A DNA stretch of 64,000 nucleotides from Lachnospiraceae bacterium NC2008 (GTDB lineage: Bacteria; Bacillota; Clostridia; Lachnospirales; Lachnospiraceae), in contig JHWS01000001.1 of NCBI GenBank assembly GCA_000687675.1, forward strand, positions 1-64,000. The letters run 5' to 3'. The first letter of the stretch is position 1. Every line of letters starts with the position of its first letter. Of this stretch, positions 1 to 8,161 are shown piece after piece. The notes below the pieces were generated by a model that saw nothing but the letters and a program-made list of their open reading frames with translations, was not told the origin of the DNA and ran no database searches. Both the position numbers and the translations under genes were made by a program.

Positions 1-317
1 CCTTTCAGAGCATTTCACGCAGACCTCCCTAGGTACCACACGTTTCTTCCCCTCCATCCATCTGCCTCATTTATCATGCATGATTCCGTGTAGTTATTGG
101 GCTTCGACTTGTATGGCAGCCTTACCCTCATGCATAACCTCGTATGAGATTTCTGTACGTCAGACCGGAGATTTGCCCGTGGGTTAGTATGTTCCCCACA
201 TCCAGCTTCCTTCAGATTCCGTCTCACAGCGGACACCCTTGCTTTCGGCTATATCCTTCCCACTACCGGGCGGATTCGGGACTTAAACCCGTTAGAAACG
301 TGCGCCGCTAGGCGCAC
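1..317 (-). mobile_element. Group IIC intron, 5' portion (cut by window edge)
   Basis: On the minus strand this reads as the 5' half of a bacterial group IIC intron. It starts with GTGCGCC at 317, and conserved domain I segments follow in the order known from Oceanobacillus-type IIC introns, such as AAGGGTGTCCG, GGAATCTGAAGGAAGC and GGGAGGTCTG. The domain IV reverse transcriptase ORF and domains V/VI would lie left of position 1. The 5' splice site sits three bases after the U-tract of an intrinsic terminator (321-351), the typical target of class C introns. A 73-residue open frame inside it is not a protein gene. Class assignment is by recalled sequence similarity. Confidence 0.88.
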
Positions 318-320
318 CAT

Positions 321-351
321 AAAAATCGACCTCGAACTTTCGAGGTCGATT
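321..351 (-). terminator. Intrinsic terminator of the first zinc-ribbon gene
   Basis: An 11-bp perfect stem (325-335 with 340-350, 4-nt loop) is followed on the minus strand by five U residues and then by the group IIC intron 5' end. It ends the transcript of the gene at 377-1048. Confidence 0.88.
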
Positions 352-376
352 CATATATACTTCTTTTGATTTTAAA

Positions 377-1048
377 TTAATACTTTTCGTTAATTTCAGA
401 AATGTACCACTTGTTGCCAATTCTTACAACGACTGCCTCACCTGTTTCGCTTTCGCTGTAAGTCTGTCCGCCATAACTTCCTGAAACATGAATTGTTAAT
501 TCAACGGTTCCAACTTCTTTAATCTTGCGGCCCTTATAGCCTGTACTTGATTCCACACGTCTTCTATAGCTGTCAATCTCAGAATTACTATACTTAGTAT
601 ATTCACCAGCTTCAGCTGATACCGTAAATCCCATAGCCTTTACAGCTGCCATACCAGTAGAGAATGAACCCCAGTCATCTGAGTTAACATCAACGTATGG
701 TGGCATATATTTTTCAATCTTTTCAGGCTGAATAGTTGAAAAAAGTGTATCCATACACTCTTGTACCATATCTTCCGGCTTACCGACCTTCTCAAATGGT
801 TTCAAAACCAGGAACACATAAGCAGCTGCTGCAACTAATAGAATGGCAACTATAGCAATAATAAGAGTTTTCAAGCTGGATTTCTCTTCGTAAGGCGTCT
901 GCATTCTAAGAGCCTGCGACCCTTGAGAATAAGCCATGCTCTCATTAGTTCTAGACTCAGAAGGCTTAATATAGTTAGGCGCTTCACCACATACATAACA
1001 TGTAAGTGCGTCATCTGGATTTTCAGTTCCACAATTTCTACAAATCAT
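377..1048 (-). CDS. Zinc-ribbon single-span membrane protein (paralog 1)
   Basis: 223 residues. The N-terminal zinc ribbon has Cys3, Cys6, Cys17 and Cys20 in two CxxC knuckles. A polar linker, one membrane segment (about residues 60-84) and a C-terminal domain of about 135 residues follow, ending in a strand-rich VVVRIGNKWYISE stretch. The ribbon should be cytoplasmic and the C-terminal domain outside. The C-terminal domain resembles small alpha+beta NTF2-like domains of lipoproteins, but that is a guess from pattern. The start is supported by AAGGAG upstream. It is the last of three tandem paralogs on this strand and shares its first 20 residues and its 5' leader almost identically with the gene at 1152. 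Function is unknown; sensing or envelope stress are possibilities. Confidence 0.8.
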   Translation of the reverse strand: MICRNCGTENPDDALTCYVCGEAPNYIKPSESRTNESMAYSQGSQALRMQTPYEEKSSLKTLIIAIVAILLVAAAAYVFLVLKPFEKVGKPEDMVQECMDTLFSTIQPEKIEKYMPPYVDVNSDDWGSFSTGMAAVKAMGFTVSAEAGEYTKYSNSEIDSYRRRVESSTGYKGRKIKEVGTVELTIHVSGSYGGQTYSESETGEAVVVRIGNKWYISEINEKY

Positions 1049-1105
1049 AAATATCTCCTTGTTCAGTTAATATGTGCCCTTAAATAACTTGCGTTAATAG
1101 TAACA
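1030..1105 (-). repeat. Duplicated leader and start region, copy 1
   Basis: The leader just upstream of the 377-1048 gene (RBS AAGGAG, a GGGCACA stretch and a TTAACG segment) is nearly the same as that at 1796-1871 before the next paralog, with only a few mismatches over about 50 noncoding bases. The duplication therefore included the 5' untranslated region. Confidence 0.7.
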
Positions 1106-1151
1106 TAACAATTATTTTACACGACCGGCCAAGCGCAAATTCAAAATAATA

Positions 1152-1814
1152 TTAATAAACTTCTCCCGTATCATGGACATACCATCTACCACCAATTTTA
1201 ACCACAACAAAATTTGAGTCTATATTCTCCGAATAATATTGTCCATTGTAATTAAATGACATATTTACCTTAGCAGCAATTTCACCCGCTTCTTTAATTT
1301 TGTCAGCATCATAATCATATCCATACCTAATTTCCTCACGAAGATCTTCTAACTGACTTTGATTATATTTTGTATATTCTTTGAAATTAAATGAAATTTT
1401 TACACCTTCTTTTTTTAACATCTTAATAGCTGATGAAATCAAATTCATCGTATCTTTATCAGTAGAATAATATGGTGGTAAAACCTTTTCCAGTTGTTTA
1501 GTATTTCCATCTGAAAAAGCTGAGGCAAATGAAATCGCGGCCTGTTTAGGCGTTTTTGCTCCTTTTGCAAATGGATTAACTATTATAAAAATTAAAATTG
1601 AAACCACAGCTAATATAGCAGCTACAGTTATATAGAATCCCTTACGACTCTTATTCTCACCATATGATAAATCATCATATGAGCCACTAGCATAAGCGCT
1701 TGAGCTATATGTGTCTGTCTTTGGCGCTTGTATTGGTCCTTTAAGTGCCTCACCGCACACATAACAAGTTAAAACATCGTCTGGATTTTCAGTTCCACAA
1801 TTTCTACAAATCAT
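1152..1814 (-). CDS. Zinc-ribbon single-span membrane protein (paralog 2)
   Basis: 220 residues with the same architecture as its neighbour: Cys3/Cys6/Cys17/Cys20 ribbon, serine-rich linker, one membrane span around residues 59-81, and an outer C-terminal domain ending VVVKIGGRWYVHD. Residues 1-23 differ from paralog 1 at a single position, while the C-terminal domains have diverged strongly. That suggests the zinc ribbon and leader are under tighter constraint or were homogenised by gene conversion. The upstream AAGGAG sets the start. No clear terminator separates it from paralog 1, so they may share a transcript, although each has its own leader. Function is unknown. Confidence 0.8.
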   Translation of the reverse strand: MICRNCGTENPDDVLTCYVCGEALKGPIQAPKTDTYSSSAYASGSYDDLSYGENKSRKGFYITVAAILAVVSILIFIIVNPFAKGAKTPKQAAISFASAFSDGNTKQLEKVLPPYYSTDKDTMNLISSAIKMLKKEGVKISFNFKEYTKYNQSQLEDLREEIRYGYDYDADKIKEAGEIAAKVNMSFNYNGQYYSENIDSNFVVVKIGGRWYVHDTGEVY

Positions 1815-1871
1815 AAATATCTCCTTGTTTAGTTAATGTGTGCCCTTAAATAACTGTCGTTAATATAACAT
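1796..1871 (-). repeat. Duplicated leader and start region, copy 2
   Basis: Second copy of the leader described at 1030-1105. A possible minus-strand promoter (TTGCGC, then TTATAT or TATATT 17-18 bases later) lies just upstream around 1866-1893. It is weakly supported. Confidence 0.65.
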
Positions 1872-1969
1872 TTAAATATATATTCGCGCAAGGGAAATAA
1901 AACCACTTTAAAACCATTTATCGTTGTAGAAATAATTTTGCTATCACAGCGTAATCTATGCTTGGGCAC

Positions 1970-2001
1970 AAAAACAGGTCGTACCTTATAGCACGACCTG
2001 T
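1970..2001 (-). terminator. Intrinsic terminator of third zinc-ribbon gene
   Basis: A 9-bp stem (1974-1982 with 1993-2001) is followed by a run of U on the minus strand. It lies 40 bases past the stop of the gene at 2041-2919 and so separates that gene from the other two paralogs. Confidence 0.85.
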
Positions 2002-2040
2002 CATAAACAATTTATTTGTTTTTATATTGGCAATCAGAAA

Positions 2041-2919
2041 CTAGAATGCACCACTCATATCGTGGATATACCACTTGCCACCGATCTTAACTACGACTAC
2101 TTCTTCCTCTTCAGATTCATCGTACTTTTCACCGAACATCTCGCCCTTCATATTCATCTCAACTGTAACTTCACCTGCATCCTGAATCTTATCAGCATCA
2201 TAGTCATATCTGTACTCGATTTCGTCACAAAGATCATTAAAGTCATCATCGTCGTAAGCTTCATAATCTTTAGCCTTGATAGAAATCTTCATACCCATGC
2301 TCTTAATCATCTCCATGCCATCAGCGATATCTTTAAGATCGTCATCATCTATATCAGCTGAAGCATATGGTGGACAATACTTCTTGATTTCTTTTGTTTT
2401 ACCATCAAGTACTGCATCAAAGAATCCCTGTGCTGCTGCTGTTGGGCTACCGTTGCCTCCCTTGCCTCCGAATGGCTTCCAAACGAAGAATACTACACAA
2501 GCTGCAGCTGCTAAAAGTACTACTAATACGATTGCAACAATAAGAGCTGTCTTGCTGTTCTTCTTATCATTTGGTGTCTGACCCATAAGAGGTGATACTC
2601 CCTGTCCATATGGTGGCTGCTGATTAAATGGTTGCTGTCCAAACTGATTCATACCAGGCTGCTGACCAAACTGGTTCATACCAGGCTGCTGGAACTGCTG
2701 GTTCATAACTGGCTGCTGCTCAGGTACTACCTGAACTGTAGGCTGAGCTGGAGCCTCAGGCTGAACTGGAGCTGCTGCAGGAGCTTCTGGCTGTGCAGGT
2801 GCTACTGGCTGAGCTGGAGCTTCTGGCTGAGCTGCGCCCTGCTGACCAAGTGGTGCACCACATGCGCTACAGAAAGCCATTCCGTCTGGATTATTTGTTC
2901 CACATTTACCACAAAACAT
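2041..2919 (-). CDS. Zinc-ribbon membrane protein with Pro/Gln-rich linker (paralog 3)
   Basis: 292 residues. The N-terminal ribbon has CxxC at residues 3-6 and again near 17-20. A long low-complexity linker (about 30-120) is built first of QPEAPAQP-type and then of QFGQQPGMN-type repeats. A membrane span lies near 124-148. The acidic outer domain has the same GKWYIHD-type ending as the two shorter paralogs. The linker would let the zinc ribbon reach far into the cytoplasm. It has its own terminator and its own leader with an AGGAGG-like RBS. Domain layout is clear; function is unknown. Confidence 0.8.
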   Translation of the reverse strand: MFCGKCGTNNPDGMAFCSACGAPLGQQGAAQPEAPAQPVAPAQPEAPAAAPVQPEAPAQPTVQVVPEQQPVMNQQFQQPGMNQFGQQPGMNQFGQQPFNQQPPYGQGVSPLMGQTPNDKKNSKTALIVAIVLVVLLAAAACVVFFVWKPFGGKGGNGSPTAAAQGFFDAVLDGKTKEIKKYCPPYASADIDDDDLKDIADGMEMIKSMGMKISIKAKDYEAYDDDDFNDLCDEIEYRYDYDADKIQDAGEVTVEMNMKGEMFGEKYDESEEEEVVVVKIGGKWYIHDMSGAF

Positions 2920-2979
2920 AATTTTCCTCCTTTAAACTTTTCATGTGTTGTATAGTAAATTAATTTTAAACCGTTTTTA

Positions 2980-3009
2980 ATTCTACCATATATAGTAGTT
3001 TCAAAACAA
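2980..3009 (-). promoter_or_regulatory. Possible sigma-A promoter for paralog 3
   Basis: The minus strand has TTGTTT (3004-3009) and TAGAAT (2980-2985) separated by 18 bases, about 60 bases before the start codon. It is a moderate match to consensus. Confidence 0.4.
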
Positions 3010-3094
3010 TATATTGTATTAACTAATAAACAATTTAATGTTGTATATTTTCTACAATATGGCCTAACCCATTTGCATAAGAGTAAGAATCCTA

Positions 3095-3886
3095 TTAAAG
3101 CTGCTTAGATCTTTCAGATGCATCTATAACTGCATTCATAACAGTTGCTCTAAGTCCGCCTTCTTCAAGGGCTCTAACACCAGCGATAGTTGTTCCTGCT
3201 GGTGAGCAAACCATATCCTTAAGCTCTCCTGGATGCTTTCCTGTATCAATCATAAGCTTAGCTGAGCCATATACTGCATTTGCCGCGAATTCATAAGCCT
3301 GTGCTCTTGGCATACCCTCAAGAACTGCTGCATCTGCCATAGCTTCAATAAACATAAATACAAATGCTGGAGCAGAACCACTTACACCAGTTACAGCATC
3401 CATAAGTTTCTCACTTACTACGCTTGCCTTACCAAAGCTTTCGATAATAGAAAGTGCTGTCTTAAGCTCTGTCTTATTAACCTTATCTGTTGGTGTAACA
3501 CCTGTAATAGCAGCCCCAACAAGTGCAGCTGTGTTAGGCATACATCTAACAATTTTCTTTGTGTTAGTAATATATGTTCCAAGGAATTCAAGAGACTTAC
3601 CAGCAACTATAGAAATAACAACTTTCTTATCAGTAAGGCTAGCATTAATCTCCTCAAGTACAGGTACAACAAACTGTGGCTTAACTGCAACTACGATATA
3701 GTCTGCTGCCTTAGCAACCTCAGTATTACTCTTTGCAATAGTGATACCCATATCCTTACCTGCTTTTGTTCTGGCAGCTTCCATAACATCAAAACCTATG
3801 ATGTCAGTCTTCTTAACCTTGCTCTTTATAAGACCGCCTACCATAGCAGATGCCATATTTCCAAGTCCAATAAATCCGATTTTCAT
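3095..3886 (-). CDS. proC: Pyrroline-5-carboxylate reductase
   Basis: 263 residues, normal family length. Reduces 1-pyrroline-5-carboxylate to proline with NAD(P)H, the last step of proline synthesis, in the cytoplasm. The N-terminal Rossmann dinucleotide motif is GFIGLGNMA (residues 4-12). The C-terminal dimerisation and substrate domain carries VSGSAPAF and SPAGTTIAGVRALE, both typical of ProC. The start follows a GAGGATAAAAAT leader. It lies 45 bases downstream of the clostripain-like gene with no terminator between, so it may be cotranscribed; no functional link is obvious. Confidence 0.95.
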   Translation of the reverse strand: MKIGFIGLGNMASAMVGGLIKSKVKKTDIIGFDVMEAARTKAGKDMGITIAKSNTEVAKAADYIVVAVKPQFVVPVLEEINASLTDKKVVISIVAGKSLEFLGTYITNTKKIVRCMPNTAALVGAAITGVTPTDKVNKTELKTALSIIESFGKASVVSEKLMDAVTGVSGSAPAFVFMFIEAMADAAVLEGMPRAQAYEFAANAVYGSAKLMIDTGKHPGELKDMVCSPAGTTIAGVRALEEGGLRATVMNAVIDASERSKQL

Positions 3887-3931
3887 ATTTTTATCCTCTT
3901 TTCTTTAATAAAGCTTTTTGTCTGCCTATAA

Positions 3932-6256
3932 CTACTCAGTAATAGCTGGTGTCCAGTAGTGCTGCTGGTAAATATCAGTAAGTCTGTATGTTACAGACAC
4001 TTTATTGTCACCGATATCTATATTACCAATAACTGGATCAGCACTAAGTGTAATTGTATCTCCAAGATAGTAGCTATCCTGATATGTTCCATCATATGAA
4101 TAATAGTCGCAGATAAAGTCAATCTGGTCGCCAGCCTTAACTTCTGTAAGGTTCTTAGCAACTGTCTCAACTTCTCCCTGATAATCAGTACTTGCTCCTG
4201 CTATATATCCATTAGGATTATCATTGTCAAATACTAAAATAAGTTCTACTCTCTCACCGTTAAGATATGCTGGAACATAACCTGTTATGTAGTAGCTGTC
4301 TCCATCCTTGTAGCCATCTGTGTAGTAGTAAGCAACTACCTGTCCATCAATAGAAAGCCAAGAATTGTCGAAATCGTAAACTAATGAATCACCATCTAAA
4401 GTAAATGTATTATCAAGTCCAAGGTCTATATAGCCCTCTCCGTCATCAACAAATACATTAAGTTCGATAGCATTGACAAGGTCCCACTGGTCATCAGAAA
4501 GGGTGATAACTGTCTTTCCGTTATCATCTTCCCATGTAAGATTAGAAGGATCAAACATGTTATCTACAATATAATCTGCTGCATCATCTGCTGTCATGCT
4601 CTTTCCAGAGAACATATCGCTTCCAAGTACACTTGATATAAGGGAGCTTATATCAGCTGACGAGCCTCCATTAGAAGAAGCTGTAGAACCAAGAAGGGCA
4701 TCAAGTATAGACTGTGATGAGCCTCCTGCTGCGCCGCTTTCCATACCACCTGTAGCTATCTGGCCGCTGGCTTCAAGTCCTGCGAACTCCTGAATACACT
4801 TAGAATATTCGCTATCCATACCAATCTTGTTATAAGTGCTAACTGCACTGTTAACCTTAGAAGTAGACTTATAAGGGAAGTAGATTGATATTCCATAGGC
4901 ATTGGTCATATTGCTTGAAGTTCTGTTGTACTTAATTGCACCCTGTACAGACTGTGCAAGTTCCTTAGCTTCTTTTGTTCCTATGTTATTAGCAAGATTA
5001 ACAAGGTCAACCTGGTCTATCTTAGATGAGATAGCAAACTCTCTTGTGTAGTATCTTGCATCAGCAACTGTCTTATAATCCTTATTCTGAATAAGATTGT
5101 TAGTAGACTTTGCAAATGCTGTAAGGTCTGCAGGTACTGTAGCCTCAAGCTCTGCAAGGTCGATAATCGAAAGTGTTGTCTTCTGACCCTTGCACTTCTT
5201 ATCACATGTTTCAACAAAGCTGTCGATTATGTTCTTACCTATATCAACTGTTGCCATGGAAGTATCTTTTGATAAGGCATTTAACCAGTCAGTGTAGTAC
5301 CAGCCTACGCCTGGCTCAGTTTCTTCCGAAGCAATAAGATAATCGCCATACTTGGTAAGCATAAGGGCATTCTCAGTAGTAGCCATAAGACATGCATCAA
5401 AGCCTATAAAGTCAAATGTTACGCCCGAATCTTTTAAAGCTGTATCTATGCTACCAAGCTTCATAGAACCATATGAAGAGTTCTTCTCATCATAGCCATA
5501 TCCTGAAAGTGAACCGCCGCCGTGATCCCAGAATATAAGCTCATTACGGTTAGCTGGATAGTTCTTATTACAATATTTGATAAATGCTGTAAGGTTAGCT
5601 GGATCAGTCATAGGACCGCTTCCCATATCATCTTCAAGAAGGATAAGCTGTCCGCTCTTAACCTGGTAGATTTGATTCTTCTTGTTACTAATCTTCGAAT
5701 CCTTCCAAGACTTACATCCACCTGTATATACGATGATGTTAATCTTGTCACTTATAGTTGCAGCCTTCATCTCATTAAGGTCAGCTGTTGCCATACCATA
5801 CTTAGACTCAAGGTCTGTACCGCACATATAAACCATAATAGTTATAGTATCTTTGCCATTACCAACTATAGTTGTGCGCTTATCTCTGGCACCTGCTGCA
5901 ACGCTTGTATCTACATCCTTATAAGTTGTTGACTCAGCTTTGTACTGGTCAGGAACCTGACTGCCACTAAGTGGGTCACCTGAGCCGCCACCGCCAAGAA
6001 AACCGTCAAGGCCAAACTTGCCACCTATAAGAGCAACTATAACTGCAACAATTGCACCAAGCTTGCCGCCAAGTTTAATAGGTCTTCCTTCAGCAGAACC
6101 TGCTGCTCTACTACCAGAAGAAGAACCTCCTGTGCTTGAAGTCCTGCCATCTGTCTTTCCTACAGGACCTGTTCCAAGACCACTTCCTCTCTTATTAACG
6201 CTGCCCTGACCATCAACATGATGTTTTTCTCTTCCAATTGGATTCTTATCAGCCAT
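3932..6256 (-). CDS. Membrane-anchored clostripain-family (C11) cysteine protease
   Basis: 774 residues from the ATG at 6256, chosen because AAAGGAGAGG lies just before it. A basic Gly/Ser-rich cytoplasmic tail (1-60), one membrane span (about 65-85), then a peptidase C11 domain from about 136. The catalytic dyad appears present: His245 in FWDHGGG and Cys289 in GFDACLM. The C-terminal third (about 550-774) is rich in Asp/Gly/Tyr and looks like beta domains; its role is unknown. Clostripain relatives cleave after Arg/Lys and often self-process. The orientation would put the protease outside the cell. It sits between DUF1294 and proC. Family assignment is secure; substrate is not known. Confidence 0.85.
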   Translation of the reverse strand: MADKNPIGREKHHVDGQGSVNKRGSGLGTGPVGKTDGRTSSTGGSSSGSRAAGSAEGRPIKLGGKLGAIVAVIVALIGGKFGLDGFLGGGGSGDPLSGSQVPDQYKAESTTYKDVDTSVAAGARDKRTTIVGNGKDTITIMVYMCGTDLESKYGMATADLNEMKAATISDKINIIVYTGGCKSWKDSKISNKKNQIYQVKSGQLILLEDDMGSGPMTDPANLTAFIKYCNKNYPANRNELIFWDHGGGSLSGYGYDEKNSSYGSMKLGSIDTALKDSGVTFDFIGFDACLMATTENALMLTKYGDYLIASEETEPGVGWYYTDWLNALSKDTSMATVDIGKNIIDSFVETCDKKCKGQKTTLSIIDLAELEATVPADLTAFAKSTNNLIQNKDYKTVADARYYTREFAISSKIDQVDLVNLANNIGTKEAKELAQSVQGAIKYNRTSSNMTNAYGISIYFPYKSTSKVNSAVSTYNKIGMDSEYSKCIQEFAGLEASGQIATGGMESGAAGGSSQSILDALLGSTASSNGGSSADISSLISSVLGSDMFSGKSMTADDAADYIVDNMFDPSNLTWEDDNGKTVITLSDDQWDLVNAIELNVFVDDGEGYIDLGLDNTFTLDGDSLVYDFDNSWLSIDGQVVAYYYTDGYKDGDSYYITGYVPAYLNGERVELILVFDNDNPNGYIAGASTDYQGEVETVAKNLTEVKAGDQIDFICDYYSYDGTYQDSYYLGDTITLSADPVIGNIDIGDNKVSVTYRLTDIYQQHYWTPAITE

Positions 6257-6278
6257 CGTTACCTCTCCTTTTATATTA

Positions 6279-6572
6279 TTACCAAAGTATTCCAAACTTG
6301 CCTGAGAATATTATATAGGCAAGAATAAGTACCTGTATAACTAAGATTGCAGGCATACCAAATACAAAGTACCAGTGCTTGGTCTTATGTCTGCAGAATT
6401 TCATACCAAGGATGGAGCCTACGCTTCCACCTATGATTGCTATTAAAAACAGATTCACTTCTGGTATACGCCAAGACCTGTGGACAGCCTTCCACTTGTC
6501 TATAGCCATAGAAGCAAAACCTGCAATATTCATAAGTATTAAATAAGCTATTATTATAAGTATTACTTTCAT
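6279..6572 (-). CDS. DUF1294 small membrane protein
   Basis: 97 residues with about three hydrophobic segments (3-20, 40-57, 70-92). The central AIDKWKA and the GGSVGSILGMKFCRHKTKHWYF stretch (residues about 48-69) are characteristic of the DUF1294 family. Function in the family is unknown. It ends 22 bases before the clostripain-like gene, suggesting cotranscription. The RBS (AGAGG) abuts a partial copy of the structured repeat at 6590-6640. Confidence 0.8.
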   Translation of the reverse strand: MKVILIIIAYLILMNIAGFASMAIDKWKAVHRSWRIPEVNLFLIAIIGGSVGSILGMKFCRHKTKHWYFVFGMPAILVIQVLILAYIIFSGKFGILW

Positions 6573-6589
6573 CGGGACCTCTATCCGTC

Positions 6590-6640
6590 GCGCGGGGTGT
6601 GCCCAGCTTCAGCTGGGATAATGCCTCTCACGAGCCTGCG
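6590..6640. repeat. Structured intergenic repeat, partial copy 1
   Basis: Core of the repeat family also found at 6648-6732 and 30839-30923. It has the inner hairpin CCCAGCTGAAGCTGGG (minus strand) and outer arms CGCAGGC / CCCGCGCG. It lacks the CGAGTAG hairpin and ends at the RBS region of the DUF1294 gene. The GGGATAATGCCTCTCACGAGCCTGCG part is identical to copy 2. Confidence 0.85.
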
Positions 6641-6647
6641 TTTTAAT

Positions 6648-6732
6648 CGAGTAGAGCGATTTATCGCCTCTACTCGCTGCGCGGCGAGTGCCCGGCTTCA
6701 GCTGGGATAATGCCTCTCACGAGCCTGCGCAT
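6648..6732. repeat. Structured intergenic repeat, full copy 2
   Basis: A hairpin CGAGTAG...CTACTCG (6648-6676) is followed by a core (6677-6732). In the core the outer arms GCGCGGCGAGTG and CACGAGCCTGCGC can pair around an inner CCCGGC-TTCA-GCTGGG hairpin. On the minus strand it begins only a few bases after the argG terminator U-tract. The family resembles none I know by name. Confidence 0.85.
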
Positions 6733-6736
6733 AACA

Positions 6737-6771
6737 TAAAATAGGGTAGGAACATTACTGCCCTACCCTAT
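6737..6771 (-). terminator. Terminator of argG
   Basis: A 10-bp stem (6741-6750 with 6762-6771) is followed by TTTTATG on the minus strand, 22 bases after the argG stop. Confidence 0.85.
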
Positions 6772-6792
6772 GCATTTAAGCAAGATAAAACA

Positions 6793-8019
6793 TTATTTCT
6801 TATTCTTCTCTACGTTCTGCTTCATCATAGCTCTAACCTTCATTGAAAGTCCGAAGAGGTTGATGAAACCAGAAGCATCCTTGTGGTCATAAAGATCACC
6901 AGTTGTGAATGAAGCAAGGCTCTCTGAATATAATGAATATGGAGAAGTTGTTCCCTGCTTGATGATGTTACCCTTGTAGAGCTTCATCTTAACTGTACCT
7001 GTAACTGTTTCCTGTGTCTTATCAACAAATGCTGAAAGGCTTTCTCTAAGTGGGCAGAACCACTTTCCTTCGTAGCAAAGATCAGCAAATCTTGTAGCAA
7101 CAAGTTTCTTGTATGCAAGTGTATCTCTGTCGAGGCAGATTTCTTCAAGCTGTGTATGAGCTTCCATAAGGATTGTTCCACCCGGAGTCTCGTAAACACC
7201 TCTAGACTTCATACCAACAACACGGTTTTCAACGATATCGATGATACCGATACCATGCTTACCACCAAGTCTGTTAAGTTCTCTGATAATATCAGAAACT
7301 TTCATACGCTTACCATTGATTGCAACTGGAATACCTGCTTCGAATTCAAGCTCAAGGTCTTCAGCTTCATCTGGAGCATTCTGTGGTGTAACACTAAGTA
7401 CAAGGAGGTCATCATAGTTAGGAGCCTGAGCTGGATTCTCAAGTTCAAGACCTTCGTGTGAGATGTGCCAGATATTTCTATCACGGCTGTATGAATGGCT
7501 TGCATCAAATGGAAGATCGATGCCGTGAGCCTTACAGAAATCAATCTCATCTTCACGAGACTGAAGTGTCCATTCTGGCTGTCTCCAAACAGCGATAACC
7601 TTGATGTCTGGAGCAAGAGCTTTGATAGAAAGCTCAAATCTAAGCTGGTCGTTACCCTTACCTGTAGCACCGTGGCAGATTGCAACAGCGCCTTCTTTTC
7701 TAGCGATTTCAACAAGCTTCTTAGCTATAACTGGTCTTGCAAATGAAGTACCAAGTAAGTATTTATTCTCATATACTGCATTGGCCTTAACTGTAGGCAT
7801 GATGTAATCATCACAAAGTTCATCAACTACATCTTCGATGTAAAGTTTCTCAGCACCTGAAAGCTTAGCTCTTTCATCAAGTCCGTCAAGTTCGCTTTCC
7901 TGTCCTACGTCTACGCAGCAGCATATAACATCATAGTTATATGTCTCTTTAAGCCAAGGAATGATAGCTGTAGTATCAAGTCCTCCTGAGTATGCAAGTA
8001 CAACTTTTTCTTTTGCCAT
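6793..8019 (-). CDS. argG: Argininosuccinate synthase
   Basis: 408 residues from the ATG at 8019, which has a strong CAGGAGG site; the open frame extends 21 codons further but without an RBS. Joins citrulline and aspartate using ATP to make argininosuccinate, the penultimate step of arginine synthesis. The PP-loop AYSGGLDT is near the N-terminus; [15 protein letters not shown] and [12 protein letters not shown] are family signatures. Length is typical. It has its own promoter and terminator and is apparently monocistronic: argH is not adjacent. Confidence 0.97.
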   Translation of the reverse strand: MAKEKVVLAYSGGLDTTAIIPWLKETYNYDVICCCVDVGQESELDGLDERAKLSGAEKLYIEDVVDELCDDYIMPTVKANAVYENKYLLGTSFARPVIAKKLVEIARKEGAVAICHGATGKGNDQLRFELSIKALAPDIKVIAVWRQPEWTLQSREDEIDFCKAHGIDLPFDASHSYSRDRNIWHISHEGLELENPAQAPNYDDLLVLSVTPQNAPDEAEDLELEFEAGIPVAINGKRMKVSDIIRELNRLGGKHGIGIIDIVENRVVGMKSRGVYETPGGTILMEAHTQLEEICLDRDTLAYKKLVATRFADLCYEGKWFCPLRESLSAFVDKTQETVTGTVKMKLYKGNIIKQGTTSPYSLYSESLASFTTGDLYDHKDASGFINLFGLSMKVRAMMKQNVEKNKK

Positions 8020-8066
8020 TATATAATCCTCCTGGTTAATATATTCAAAGTGAAAATACAAGATAT

Positions 8067-8095
8067 AATATACAACTTGCATTTATTATGTGCAA
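8067..8095 (-). promoter_or_regulatory. argG promoter with inverted repeat
   Basis: Minus strand TTGCAC (8090-8095), 17-base spacer, TATATT (8067-8072). An inverted repeat TTGCA-N9-TGCAA (8077-8081 and 8091-8095) overlaps the -35 and spacer. It could be an operator; it does not clearly match the ArgR box. Confidence 0.6.
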
Positions 8096-8161
8096 TAAGC
8101 ATGTTTACCCAAAATAGGCAGTAAATCAAGCATAATTCTGCTTATATGAACAGTTGGCCTA

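Noticed and set aside
15-236. 73-codon ORF inside the group IIC intron
   Set aside because: The segment has conserved intron domain I sequence, so the open frame is incidental.
2062-2955. Several 99-107 codon plus-strand ORFs opposite the third zinc-ribbon gene
   Set aside because: They lie antisense to a clear gene, are biased by its repeats and have no RBS.
5522-5932. 136-codon plus-strand ORF opposite the clostripain gene
   Set aside because: Antisense shadow of a well supported coding region, with no RBS or family features.
7302-7715. 137-codon frame in argG
   Set aside because: A shifted frame within argG.
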